Of a stretch of 64,000 nucleotides of DNA, positions 17,434 to 26,056 are shown one piece after another; within the stretch, counting starts at the first letter, position 1; each line of letters starts with the position of its first letter. Both the position numbers and the translations under genes were made by a program. The notes under the pieces were generated by a model. That model was not told the origin of the DNA. It searched no databases and worked only from the letters and a program-made list of their open reading frames with translations. Origin of the DNA: Chitinophaga solisilvae (GTDB lineage: Bacteria; Bacteroidota; Bacteroidia; Chitinophagales; Chitinophagaceae); NCBI RefSeq assembly GCF_009928525.1, contig NZ_JAABOK010000013.1:147790-211789 (forward strand), in the 5' to 3' direction.

Positions 17434-19245
17434 ATGAGTGACGATAAATTTCTCAACAAGTCAGCAATAGGTATTGAAGGATATTCCGGACCAGTGGAGT
17501 TTAAAAATGTAACCCTGGAACAATCCGTCGGCAACCACCATTACTTCAGCTTCCTGTGGAGGCCCGGACGGCTTACCAGCGACCTCTCCTATCAGCAGGA
17601 ACTCATCCAGAAGTATATCGGGAAAGGTATCTCTATTACGTTCGGTGAATTCCGTTTTAAAGGACTGATCACCAGCATTGCCGTTATAGAAGAAGACGGT
17701 GCTGCCAGCGGTTTTCAGGTATCCGGCGTAAGCCCTACCATCCTGCTGGACGATGTTCCGCAAAGCGCTTCCTACTATCAGCAGTCGCTGCAGAACGTTA
17801 TACAAGGCGCACTGAAAGACGCCAGCAGCAGCCTGCTTAAAACACAGGTAGTGCCGGCCTACAAAAAAACGCTGCCCTATTGCGTGCAGTACAACGAAAC
17901 AGACTTTGATTTCCTGGCCAGGCTTTCTGCCCGCTACGGAGAATGGATGTACTACGATGGCAATACACTCGTTATCGGTGACATTCAGAAGAAAGAAGTA
18001 AAGCTGACTAAAAATGTGACCCTGCATAACCTGCAGACTACCGCCGCCGTAACCCCGCAACGTATTAACTATGTGTCCTACGATGCCATGAAAGCCTCTC
18101 CGCTCTCAGAAAAAGCGCAGAAGGCTGAAACAGGCTCCCACCCACTGATGCAGCTCTCCTCTTCTGCTTCTGACGACTTGTATTCTTCTTCTTCCGGTAA
18201 ACAGACGTTTATCCATCACGGTTATACGCAGGAAGAACTGAAACATACCAAAGACCTGCAAAGCAAAGTAACTGCCGCCGCCTTCGTGAAGGTAAGCGGG
18301 CTCAGTGAGCTTCCTGTAATGCCCGGTCAGCGTATCAGCATTGCGAGCGACAGCAGTCAGTCTGCCTACACGGTGATCTCCTGCAATCACTTCGCCAGTA
18401 CGCCCGGCAATTATCACTGCACCTTTACCGCCATTCCTGCGGATGTAAAAGTGCCTCCATACAGTAATCCGCACCTGGTGCCCAAAGCAGAGATACAAAG
18501 CGCACTGGTAAAAGATAACAACGACCCTGAAAAACTGGGACGCGTAAGAGTACAGTTTTTCTGGCAGCCGCAGAATGAACTCAGCCCCTGGATACGACAG
18601 GCCTCACCTGCCGCAGGCGGTGGCACCGGCTTCCACTTTGTACCGGAAGTAGGCGAAGAAGTAGTGGTAGGCTTTGAAGGCGGCAATGCGGAAATGCCCT
18701 TCGTGCTGGGCAGCAAATTCAACGGCAAATCCAAAAGCGGCTACGGCGATGCGCAGAATAATATGAAAGCCATCAAAACCCGCAGCGGCAACCTCATACA
18801 GCTGGATGATAATACCGGCAGCGTTACCGTGACCGATAAAAACGGCAGCACCATGATTATGGACGGATCCGGTAATATCACCGTGAAATCCAAAACGCTG
18901 GTGACCGTAAAAACAGAGGATAAAATTGTAGTGGATGCACCCAACCAGATCGAATTCCTTTCCAAGGAAATTCATCTCAAAGGCTCCCAGAAAGTCGTCA
19001 TCGGAGAAGGAGAAGCGCAGATTACCATCGATCAGCAAGCCAATAAAATATTCTCCAAAGCAGACATCATCAAAGGTACCGCCGTATCCCTCTACCACAT
19101 GGAATCTGAAGCCAACATGAAACTGAAGGCAGAAGAACATGATACCACCGGCTCTACCAAACTGACTTTCAACAGCCAGGAAATAAATATGGACGGCTCC
19201 ACCAACACCAATATCAAAGGAGGCATGTTAAATCTGAATTGCTGA
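17434..19245 (+). CDS. tssI: T6SS spike protein VgrG
   Basis: A 603-residue VgrG (TssI), the trimeric spike at the tip of the Hcp tube. It has the gp27-like head (about 1-330, including LDDVPQSASYYQQ and YNETDFDFLARLSARYGEWMY), a gp5-type OB domain with DPEKLGRVRVQFFW near 365-385, then GFHFVPEVGEEVVVGF and a beta-helical C-terminal needle of repeated short beta strands from about 430 to the end. It stops soon after the needle, so no C-terminal toxin domain is fused. Cargo must therefore attach through a partner such as the coupled downstream gene or an unlinked PAAR protein. Confidence 0.93.
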   Translation: MSDDKFLNKSAIGIEGYSGPVEFKNVTLEQSVGNHHYFSFLWRPGRLTSDLSYQQELIQKYIGKGISITFGEFRFKGLITSIAVIEEDGAASGFQVSGVSPTILLDDVPQSASYYQQSLQNVIQGALKDASSSLLKTQVVPAYKKTLPYCVQYNETDFDFLARLSARYGEWMYYDGNTLVIGDIQKKEVKLTKNVTLHNLQTTAAVTPQRINYVSYDAMKASPLSEKAQKAETGSHPLMQLSSSASDDLYSSSSGKQTFIHHGYTQEELKHTKDLQSKVTAAAFVKVSGLSELPVMPGQRISIASDSSQSAYTVISCNHFASTPGNYHCTFTAIPADVKVPPYSNPHLVPKAEIQSALVKDNNDPEKLGRVRVQFFWQPQNELSPWIRQASPAAGGGTGFHFVPEVGEEVVVGFEGGNAEMPFVLGSKFNGKSKSGYGDAQNNMKAIKTRSGNLIQLDDNTGSVTVTDKNGSTMIMDGSGNITVKSKTLVTVKTEDKIVVDAPNQIEFLSKEIHLKGSQKVVIGEGEAQITIDQQANKIFSKADIIKGTAVSLYHMESEANMKLKAEEHDTTGSTKLTFNSQEINMDGSTNTNIKGGMLNLNC

Positions 19246-20627
19246 TGAACGAACACAATCCGATAGCTCAGGAAATAAATAAAATACAGCAACACTGGCA
19301 GAAAGCTACCGCCGGCCGCCAGGACCTGCGCCTGGTACGGCTTATCATAAAACCAGAAGAAGCCCGGCTCTACGAGGGCTTCTGCAAGCTGGAATCTTCA
19401 CCGCACGGGCAGCTGCGGGAAGTATTTGTGACGCACCTCACTTCCTTTGACAATGAAGATACCTTCAGTACCGCCATCATCAAAGACTGGCTGCAGACAT
19501 ATGACGAAAGCGCACCGTTGCTGCAGCAGATGGAAGCGCAGGGCACGCCGCTGACCTGGGACCCTGCCCCTTACCGCCATGTGGCGATGCTGCCACCTCA
19601 GCAGGCACAGGACGCCCTGCTGCTGCAAATGTTATACTCCTTCCGCGCCGCTTTACCGGAACAGCCCCGCGAACTGGTACTGGCGCTGCTTCCCCGGCAG
19701 GTAAGCGATACGCGCAGCTTCTGCAACTGGCTCACACAACTGCTGAAAAGAGGTATTCCTGCCGGTATAAAAATACTGGTACTGGACCACGTAGGGAAAG
19801 ACTACCTGGCTATCAACGATCGCCCTTTCCCCGGACAGCTGCTGTCCATACATATTCCGCTGGAACTTGAAAAGGCTGTACAGCGGCTTGCCACCAGCGG
19901 CAATCCCAACGACCCGGAAATACAATACCGTAAATGTCTTTTTGAAATGGGCGCAGCCCTGCAGGCAAAAGACCTGCGGCTGCTGCACTACTGGGGAGAA
20001 CGGATGCTGGAGTGCACACAGCGCAGCGGTAACAAGGGCCTGTTTGCCACAGCACATATCACCTATGCAGGCATGCTGTTCAACTTCAAAAGAGATCCTA
20101 AAATACCCCAGCTGCTGGAAAAGGGCGCACGTATCGCCAAACAGGGCATGCAGCAACATGATCCGGCCTGTCTCCCGCTGGTGATACAATTCTATGGCTA
20201 TCAGGGCGCCTACGCACAGATCAGGCGGAATTTCACGGAAGCCATCGACTGGTTCATCAAACAGGCCACCACGGCACAGGAACATCAATTCCTGCCACAG
20301 GCGGTTACCGCCTGGTATTCTGCTGTGGAGCTTACCCGCCGTAAAGACAGCAGCCGCTACTACGACCTGCTGGCCCAGGCATATCAGGCCGGTGTAAATA
20401 TGAACGACGATGAAATCAGCTCCTCCGTATATTGCTATCTCTGCAGCGACTATTACGATTACGCCTATACGAATAAAATGCAGACCATCGTGCAGGAGAT
20501 AGATGAAAAAATGAGCCGCCTCTTCGGCCGCGACTGGCGCGAAGAACTCGCCCGCATGAAAAAGAACAAAACCCGCATGTTACTGCAACCGCAGATTATG
20601 GAAGAAGAAGAAGAAATTTCGGAATAA
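19245..20627 (+). CDS. Helical-repeat protein coupled to VgrG, candidate adaptor
   Basis: A 460-residue soluble protein whose ATG shares one nucleotide with the vgrG stop (TGATG at 19243-19247), a translational-coupling arrangement. The N-terminal half (1-215) is alpha/beta with hydrophobic strands such as RELVLALLP and GIKILVLDHVG, resembling an AAA/STAND-like fold but without a P-loop. The second half (220-430) is helical and TPR-like (AHITYAGMLFNFKRD, EAIDWFIKQATTAQEH). It ends in an acidic run and EEISE, the last codons lying inside a long palindrome shared with the convergent gene. I do not recognise a named family. Tight coupling to vgrG suggests a cytosolic effector-loading adaptor or chaperone. 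Confidence 0.6.
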   Translation: MNEHNPIAQEINKIQQHWQKATAGRQDLRLVRLIIKPEEARLYEGFCKLESSPHGQLREVFVTHLTSFDNEDTFSTAIIKDWLQTYDESAPLLQQMEAQGTPLTWDPAPYRHVAMLPPQQAQDALLLQMLYSFRAALPEQPRELVLALLPRQVSDTRSFCNWLTQLLKRGIPAGIKILVLDHVGKDYLAINDRPFPGQLLSIHIPLELEKAVQRLATSGNPNDPEIQYRKCLFEMGAALQAKDLRLLHYWGERMLECTQRSGNKGLFATAHITYAGMLFNFKRDPKIPQLLEKGARIAKQGMQQHDPACLPLVIQFYGYQGAYAQIRRNFTEAIDWFIKQATTAQEHQFLPQAVTAWYSAVELTRRKDSSRYYDLLAQAYQAGVNMNDDEISSSVYCYLCSDYYDYAYTNKMQTIVQEIDEKMSRLFGRDWREELARMKKNKTRMLLQPQIMEEEEEISE

Positions 20628-20796
20628 ATCAGGAAGGGGAAATTTTGTTATTTTTTTATTTGAGATTTTGTGCCCAATCATTATTTCCCTTGTACCTGTA
20701 AGTACAAAAGAATACCATGATTGGGCACAAAATCTCAAATAAAAAAATAATAAAATAATAAAATTCTCCATTCCTGATTTATTCCGAAATTTCTTC
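20609..20796. repeat. 188-bp palindrome spanning both convergent 3' ends
   Basis: A near-perfect palindrome. The outer 26-bp arms (20609-20634 and 20771-20796) are perfect and contain the final codons of both convergent genes, so both proteins end in EEISE. A second pair of arms (20641-20680 and 20717-20756) contains the ATTTGAGATTTT module seen in other elements of this window. A small hairpin (CTTGTAC/GTACAAAAG) caps it. It can act as a bidirectional terminator. Confidence 0.85.
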
Positions 20797-21768
20797 TGCC
20801 AGTTGCAACAGCGAAATAAAGTCGAGGTAAAAATCGGTGAGCATGCGGCGGTTAGTTACCGGCTGGTTGATATCTGTTTCGAAGTAGTCTGTGCCATGGC
20901 TGATGCCGATGTATATCCGGTTGTTGCAGAAAGAGATAAACACTTTTGCCTGGGAACGTTCCTGCAGGGCCATTATCTTTTGCATCAGGGCCGGGGTAAG
21001 CAGCTGCTGGGCAGTGTCATTGTCGGGGGAGTAAACCATGAACTGTCTGTTGAAGGCGGTATCGGCAGGGAGCACTTTTTTTCCGAGATGCCAGGTTTCA
21101 ATATAGCCGGTCTCTGTATGCTTATCGGCAAAGAGGCCTTCACTGAGTGAGATGCGCGGTATAACGTAAACGGGTATATGAAAATTCCGGGAATACTGGG
21201 CTATAAAGTAACTTCCTTCAAACACCACATCAGCACCGATTCCGCGGAGCGTCATCAATGGCATGTGTGTTACCTTCAGGTCGCAGAACTGAAAGTTCAT
21301 ATTGCCTGCTTTACCATACACCTGGTCGTTCCCGCTGATATTATATTCCCGCCTGGCAAACAGTCCGCTTTCCGTAAACTCTTCGTAGCTGGCGTGATTC
21401 AGTGGCTGGTAGCTGAAATCAGGATTGATAAATTTTATGATGGGTCTGACCACTTTTTCTTTAAAGGACTGCTGATAGCTGACACCGGCTGCAGCGCCGG
21501 GCTGGCGCAGCATCATACGTTTCAACAGCCAGCCTGCGCCCACAGCCAGCACGATACCTGTGAGCAGCCCGATAGCAATGAAATAACCACTGCCGGCAGC
21601 CGCAGCCGGACGCAGAAAAAAGACAGCGAACAGGATCACCGGAAGTAATCCCAGCACCCACATCCGGCGTAACCAGTTTTTGCCGGCAACCCTTTGCTGA
21701 TCGAGGGCCTGCAGATCTTTTTCCAGGTGCTGATCTGCAAAAGCGTTAAATTCTTCCAGTGTTTTCAT
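20779..21768 (-). CDS. DUF3137-family membrane protein
   Basis: A 329-residue protein of the DUF3137 type. Two adjacent transmembrane helices lie near residues 36-53 and 63-85, followed by a large soluble domain with YEEFTESGLFARREYNISG and VVFEGSYFIAQYSRNFHIPV, which are characteristic of the family. The start is the ATG at 21768. Function of the family is not established. It is the last of three same-strand genes encoding small membrane proteins (22668 to 20779), with a 36-nt gap upstream. Its final codons lie within the palindrome at 20609-20796. Confidence 0.75.
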   Translation of the reverse strand: MKTLEEFNAFADQHLEKDLQALDQQRVAGKNWLRRMWVLGLLPVILFAVFFLRPAAAAGSGYFIAIGLLTGIVLAVGAGWLLKRMMLRQPGAAAGVSYQQSFKEKVVRPIIKFINPDFSYQPLNHASYEEFTESGLFARREYNISGNDQVYGKAGNMNFQFCDLKVTHMPLMTLRGIGADVVFEGSYFIAQYSRNFHIPVYVIPRISLSEGLFADKHTETGYIETWHLGKKVLPADTAFNRQFMVYSPDNDTAQQLLTPALMQKIMALQERSQAKVFISFCNNRIYIGISHGTDYFETDINQPVTNRRMLTDFYLDFISLLQLAEEISE

Positions 21769-21804
21769 AACCACAATAACACAATGGTGAAGCAGCTTGT
21801 TTGC

Positions 21805-22323
21805 TTAGTTGGCAGACCAGTGGGCGGAGGAACCGGCGCTGCTGGCAGTATTTACAGGGCCATGACTGAGGAAGGCCCTGAATGGCTGTATATTTTCTTC
21901 TGACAGGGGAAGCCTGTATTCTTTCCGGGAAGGGCCTACCACCAGATGCACAAATTCCATCGGGAACAGGCGTATTCTTATCAGACGCAGCGGCAGTATC
22001 AGTTTATAGTCCGTATAGGTGTATACGTTAGTAACGTTTTCTCCTCTGGCGAGGCGGGCTACAAACTCTTCTATGCGCTCCTGCCGGTTTTGCGCCTGCA
22101 GCAGCATGATAGCGTAGGGAATGACAGGCCCGACAGCCATCAGTCCCAGGATGACATACAATATTATGGGCAGTTCAGCACCACTGCGGTGCAGGCTGCT
22201 GGTAACGACAGCCAGGAAGAGCAGGGCGGCCGCTTCGGCCACTATCATAGCAGTATAAATCTGCTGTTTATCTCTCTTATGGATTTCCAAAAGCGTTACT
22301 CTCAGCTCCTGTAGGTTGTTCAT
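21805..22323 (-). CDS. Two-helix membrane protein of unknown function
   Basis: A 172-residue protein with two transmembrane helices (about residues 24-42 and 53-74) and a soluble C-terminal domain containing NVYTYTDYKLILPLRLIRIR. No family recognised. It lies between a similar two-helix protein and the DUF3137 gene with short gaps (33 and 36 nt), so the three are probably one operon whose products act together in the membrane. The C-terminal Ser/Ala-rich tail (TASSAGSSAHWSAN) is low complexity. Confidence 0.55.
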   Translation of the reverse strand: MNNLQELRVTLLEIHKRDKQQIYTAMIVAEAAALLFLAVVTSSLHRSGAELPIILYVILGLMAVGPVIPYAIMLLQAQNRQERIEEFVARLARGENVTNVYTYTDYKLILPLRLIRIRLFPMEFVHLVVGPSRKEYRLPLSEENIQPFRAFLSHGPVNTASSAGSSAHWSAN

Positions 22324-22356
22324 ATGGCATTATATTATTAGAGAAACGGGATAGTA

Positions 22357-22668
22357 TCATTTCCTTTTTCTGAGGTGGATGATATTACTGACAGCCAGCC
22401 AGAAGCCGGCGAGTGATATCAGTCCGTATGCGCCAAGCAGTACCTGAAAGCGTTTGCCGGAGACTTTATACAGCAGCATTTCAATTTTTGTGATGCTGAT
22501 GACTTCTCCGTCGGGATGCTGAAACTGGTTATAGCGGTAAAAGATAAGTACCACACCTGCAATGCCCAGCAGCAAGCCTACAATGACGCTTCCCCAGGAT
22601 GGGCCTTCCTCGTCGTCGTGTTGTGAAAGACGTTGTTCTTCTGTTTCCGGAGTATTAACATTGTTCAT
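22357..22668 (-). CDS. Small two-helix membrane protein of unknown function
   Basis: A 103-residue protein with an acidic N-terminus, two predicted transmembrane helices (about 26-43 and 76-95) and a basic end (RKRK), suggesting both termini are cytoplasmic. No recognised family. It is the first gene of the three-gene membrane cluster ending with the DUF3137 protein. Confidence 0.5.
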   Translation of the reverse strand: MNNVNTPETEEQRLSQHDDEEGPSWGSVIVGLLLGIAGVVLIFYRYNQFQHPDGEVISITKIEMLLYKVSGKRFQVLLGAYGLISLAGFWLAVSNIIHLRKRK

Positions 22669-22797
22669 ATGCTCTTTTTATAATGATACAATAGGGGAGC
22701 CGGTTGCAGATGATTTGGTTTCCATCAGGGGTTAAATGGTATGCCCGATCATACATACCGCTAAAATAAAATAAAAAAGATAAACCGACAAATGCCG

Positions 22798-24024
22798 TCA
22801 GAGTGTCCGGGTTACTACCGGCGGATGGGCGAAGTTCTGCCATGCAAGCTCAGCCTCTTCCGGGGTGAGGTCGCCGGAAAATACCATGACACGGTACGAC
22901 AACGTATATACATTTCCGTTAGTCAGCTGCCAGGATTTGTTGCGGGTGGGAGTAAAGTTGAACATCAGCTCACCGCCTTCCATATTTTCCGGCCATACTC
23001 TCAGCGGTTCGGGGGAATCATAGTTTTCGGGGGCGCTCATAATGAGCATACCGGCGGTTCCCTGCGGTGTGGCGCCGGTGATTTTGACCCATCGCGCGCG
23101 GGTGCTGTCAGCATCTTTACGGGTTTTCCCTTCCGATGTCAGCACCTGGCTGGTCTGTGCTGTAAACGACGGCGTGGCGCGCAGCCCGAACCCTCCACCA
23201 TAGCGATATTGCAGCAAAGTAACTTCACTCTCGGCGCAGCGGAACCTGGAAGTAAAATCCCATTCGCGGCGGGCGCCGTTATAGTAAGCCGGATAAGCGC
23301 GTACGAGCCACGCCTCCTGCAGGGCTATTTTTTCTTTACCGTCCTTTAAAAAAGCTACATGCTCCTGCCTGGCTGTAAATCCACACCAGGCGCCACCGGA
23401 CACTACGTCTTCCAGGCGCACAAAACGTACTTTGCCCTGTTTCTTCTGCACATTCCAGAAATCTGTTTCCCTGCCTTCAAACAGCGTATGCGTCCAGGGA
23501 TTCCAGATACCCATGTGGTGACGGTGGCCTGCGTTGGGGAATATGCTAGTTAGCACGGCTCCGTTGGGCGCCCACAGGGGATGTATAAAAGCGCTGCGGC
23601 GGAATACGGAATCGGCGCCGGCAGGCGGATCCACCGTGCCGGAGTTATATTGCAGGATGAGCTGAGGTCCCTGCTGCAATACCACTGCGCCGGAACGCTT
23701 CTCTGCCTGCATACGCGGCGGCATCATTTCTTCCCGCCTGGCAGTGCGCAGTTCATATACCCTTGCCGTGCCAGCAGGCGTAATGCCGCTCATGATCCAC
23801 CACAGCTGATCCCGGTTGATGGTAACAGGAACGGGTATACGCTTATTACCACTCAGCTCTTCCAGCAGCAGCAGCGTATCTTCTGTCGCCGGCATGGGCG
23901 TACGCACTATACAGTTGTTCCTGCTGACTTTACCTGCTGCAACGGCATAGCGCGCGATTACCTGCGCACATACCGCATGACACATCATCAAAGAAAGCAA
24001 AACAGCAAGTATATATCTGATCAT
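22798..24024 (-). CDS. Secreted PmoA-family (DUF6807-type) protein
   Basis: A 408-residue protein with a signal peptide (MIRYILAVLLSLMMCHAVCA) and the pattern of the so-called PmoA family widespread in Bacteroidota: FIHPLWAPNGAVLTSIFPN then HRHHMGIWNPW, and near the end NFTPTRNKSWQLTNG and LSYRVMVFSGD. Despite the family name it lacks the membrane helices of methane monooxygenase; the fold resembles galactose mutarotase-type beta-sandwiches. The substrate is unknown, likely an extracytoplasmic carbohydrate. It stands alone, divergent from the protease-like gene at 24163. Confidence 0.75.
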   Translation of the reverse strand: MIRYILAVLLSLMMCHAVCAQVIARYAVAAGKVSRNNCIVRTPMPATEDTLLLLEELSGNKRIPVPVTINRDQLWWIMSGITPAGTARVYELRTARREEMMPPRMQAEKRSGAVVLQQGPQLILQYNSGTVDPPAGADSVFRRSAFIHPLWAPNGAVLTSIFPNAGHRHHMGIWNPWTHTLFEGRETDFWNVQKKQGKVRFVRLEDVVSGGAWCGFTARQEHVAFLKDGKEKIALQEAWLVRAYPAYYNGARREWDFTSRFRCAESEVTLLQYRYGGGFGLRATPSFTAQTSQVLTSEGKTRKDADSTRARWVKITGATPQGTAGMLIMSAPENYDSPEPLRVWPENMEGGELMFNFTPTRNKSWQLTNGNVYTLSYRVMVFSGDLTPEEAELAWQNFAHPPVVTRTL

Positions 24025-24136
24025 AACGGGATAATGTATTTGCCTAAAATTACGTTATACTTTTCCTGTATGCAAGTACCTTGCGTACAGGATGATTAAT
24101 ATTACAACGGGAGATACCAGGTATCCGTTTATTCAA

Positions 24137-24144
24137 TATTTTTG
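24137..24144 (+). promoter_or_regulatory. Candidate -7 box of the C25-like gene
   Basis: TATTTTTG fits the Bacteroidota -7 element. Transcription would begin near 24151, about 12 nt before the ATG at 24163, which supports that ATG over the TTG at 24142. No -33 TTTG is present. Confidence 0.35.
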
Positions 24145-24162
24145 GAGCTTAACCGGGATATT

Positions 24163-25716
24163 ATGGCGACCCCAATTATACATATGCTGACGACGAAACT
24201 TGTAATCACCAACAGAACGGCCCTGGAGACGAAGTACGGCGAAAATTATTCGGTAATCATGGAAGACCTGAAAAAGCTGCAGGCTTTCGATGCCGGCAGG
24301 CAACTCAATACCCATCTCATCTTCCTGGACGATGCGGCTCAGATGCAGGCCTGTCAGTCTTCTCCCGTAACAGATGTTAAAGATGACGCCCAACATAAAA
24401 AAGCCATCGATGACCTGTACCGTTTCTATTCTCCCGGCTATATCATGCTCATAGGCGCGCAGGATATTATCCCTTTTCAGCGGCTTAAAAACCTGCTGTC
24501 AGGCGGCAATGATCCCGACAGCCTTATTCCCAGCGATCTGCCCTATGCCTGCGATACGCCCTACGATACCAATCCGGGCAAATTCATTGCACCCACCCGC
24601 GTTGTGGGCAGGCTTCCCGATATTCCGGGGGTAGGCGATCCCTCCTATCTGCAATCACTGATAAAAGATATCCTGGAATCCGCTTCCCTCCCGCTGTCTG
24701 AATACAGCAACTATTTTTCCATCAGCACCTTCGACTGGCAGAACTCCACCCAGAACAGCCTGCAGAGCATCTTTGGCAATAACAGCAGCCTGCTTGTTTT
24801 TCCCGGCGCGGCAGACCTGAACGGCACCAACTGGACACCGGAACAACTGCAGCCCAGAACGCATTTCATCAACTGCCACGGCGCTATTTATAATCCGGGG
24901 TATTACGGACAAAAAACTGCCGACTTTCCTTTAGCCATGCGCTCGGACGCACTGGCGAACAAACTGAGTCCGGGTACCGTAGTAGCCGCTGAATGCTGCT
25001 ATGGCGGCCAGCTGTTTGATCCGCAGAAAAATGCTGCCCGGCTGATGGGCATGGCCAACAGCTACATGATTAATCATGCCATTGCCTTTATCGGCAGCTC
25101 CAATATTGCTTACGGCCCGCCAACAGGGCAGGGGCTGGCAGACCTGCTCACCCAGTTCTTCCTGATTAATGTGCTGAAAGGCGCTTCTACAGGACGCGCG
25201 CTGCTGGAAGCCCGGCAACGCTTCCTCAATGAAATGGGGCCTGCCCTCGATCCGTTTGAACTGAAAACCGCCGCCCAGTTCTATCTCCTCGGAGATCCTT
25301 CCCTGCAGCCGGTTATCAACGATAAAGATCCCAGCACGGACGGCATTACGCAGACTTTTGTGAACTCCCTGCAGAACCGCCGCGACAACCTGGAGGCACG
25401 TGGCAAAATGCTGGATGAATTCATTGCGGTACCACATCCGTCTGAATATACCCCTGCTACAGACCCCGCCCTGCATAATGCCATGCAGTCGCTGCTCGGC
25501 GAAAAACAGTTTGCAGACGCCTCCGTATCCAACACGTTCGTCAACCGCAAAAACAATGAGCCGGAAGCAGTATCTGCAAATGCCTCCCTGCCATCTGTAA
25601 AATTTCACGTATTTTCGGAATCGTCAGTGGATGAGGAAAGGTATATTGCCAAAGTACTCGTAGTGAAAGAAAAAAACAATCAAATACTTGGTTACCGTGA
25701 ATATGTCACCAGATGA
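24163..25716 (+). CDS. Cytoplasmic C25/gingipain-like (caspase-fold) cysteine peptidase homologue
   Basis: A 517-residue protein with the layout of clan CD family C25 peptidases. An alpha/beta core has YIMLIGAQDIIPF and PYACDT, then PTRVVGRLPDIPG; the catalytic His is in NCHGA (His239) and the catalytic Cys in AAECCYGG (Cys278 or Cys279). After AFIGSSNIAYGPP it continues into FYLLGDPSLQPV. Secreted gingipains have a signal peptide, prodomain and C-terminal sorting domain; none is present here, so it should act in the cytoplasm. The next gene starts 14 nt before its stop, implying co-expression. Regulated cleavage of an intracellular target is plausible but not shown. Confidence 0.7.
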   Translation: MATPIIHMLTTKLVITNRTALETKYGENYSVIMEDLKKLQAFDAGRQLNTHLIFLDDAAQMQACQSSPVTDVKDDAQHKKAIDDLYRFYSPGYIMLIGAQDIIPFQRLKNLLSGGNDPDSLIPSDLPYACDTPYDTNPGKFIAPTRVVGRLPDIPGVGDPSYLQSLIKDILESASLPLSEYSNYFSISTFDWQNSTQNSLQSIFGNNSSLLVFPGAADLNGTNWTPEQLQPRTHFINCHGAIYNPGYYGQKTADFPLAMRSDALANKLSPGTVVAAECCYGGQLFDPQKNAARLMGMANSYMINHAIAFIGSSNIAYGPPTGQGLADLLTQFFLINVLKGASTGRALLEARQRFLNEMGPALDPFELKTAAQFYLLGDPSLQPVINDKDPSTDGITQTFVNSLQNRRDNLEARGKMLDEFIAVPHPSEYTPATDPALHNAMQSLLGEKQFADASVSNTFVNRKNNEPEAVSANASLPSVKFHVFSESSVDEERYIAKVLVVKEKNNQILGYREYVTR

Positions 25717-25993
25717 TACCACCCAATGGGATTCCAATTCTCCCGTTATCAGCCTTACCGGGCGTCTGGTGCTTCGCACCTTTGGTAAATACACCAAGAG
25801 CGAACATCTGGGCGTATACCTCGTTACAGCTCACGGCGATTACCTGATCCGCCCGGCAGGCGACAACCCCTTTATGAATAATCCGCTCATGAAGCTGGCA
25901 GGAAAAACCATCACGGCAGAAGGATATATTATCGATTACGTCTTTCTCGCAAAAACCTGGAAAGAAGATCCGTTCCCGGATGCCGCGATTTAA
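25703..25993 (+). CDS. Small beta-rich protein next to the C25-like peptidase
   Basis: A 96-residue protein starting at the ATG at 25703, inside the last codons of the peptidase gene (14-nt overlap). The sequence alternates short beta strands: SLTGRLVLRTF, LGVYLVTAHGDYLIRP, MKLAGKTITAEGYIIDYVF. The order strand - G.yli - l.GK.i.aeG.i resembles a small OB-like barrel. No named family recognised. Translational overlap suggests a partner, sensor or inhibitor of the peptidase. Confidence 0.55.
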   Translation: MSPDDTTQWDSNSPVISLTGRLVLRTFGKYTKSEHLGVYLVTAHGDYLIRPAGDNPFMNNPLMKLAGKTITAEGYIIDYVFLAKTWKEDPFPDAAI

Positions 25994-26056
25994 TGGTTTT
26001 TTATTACTTTGTCAGATAATGAATCCCTCTATGCGCGAACGATTAAAGTGAACCCT

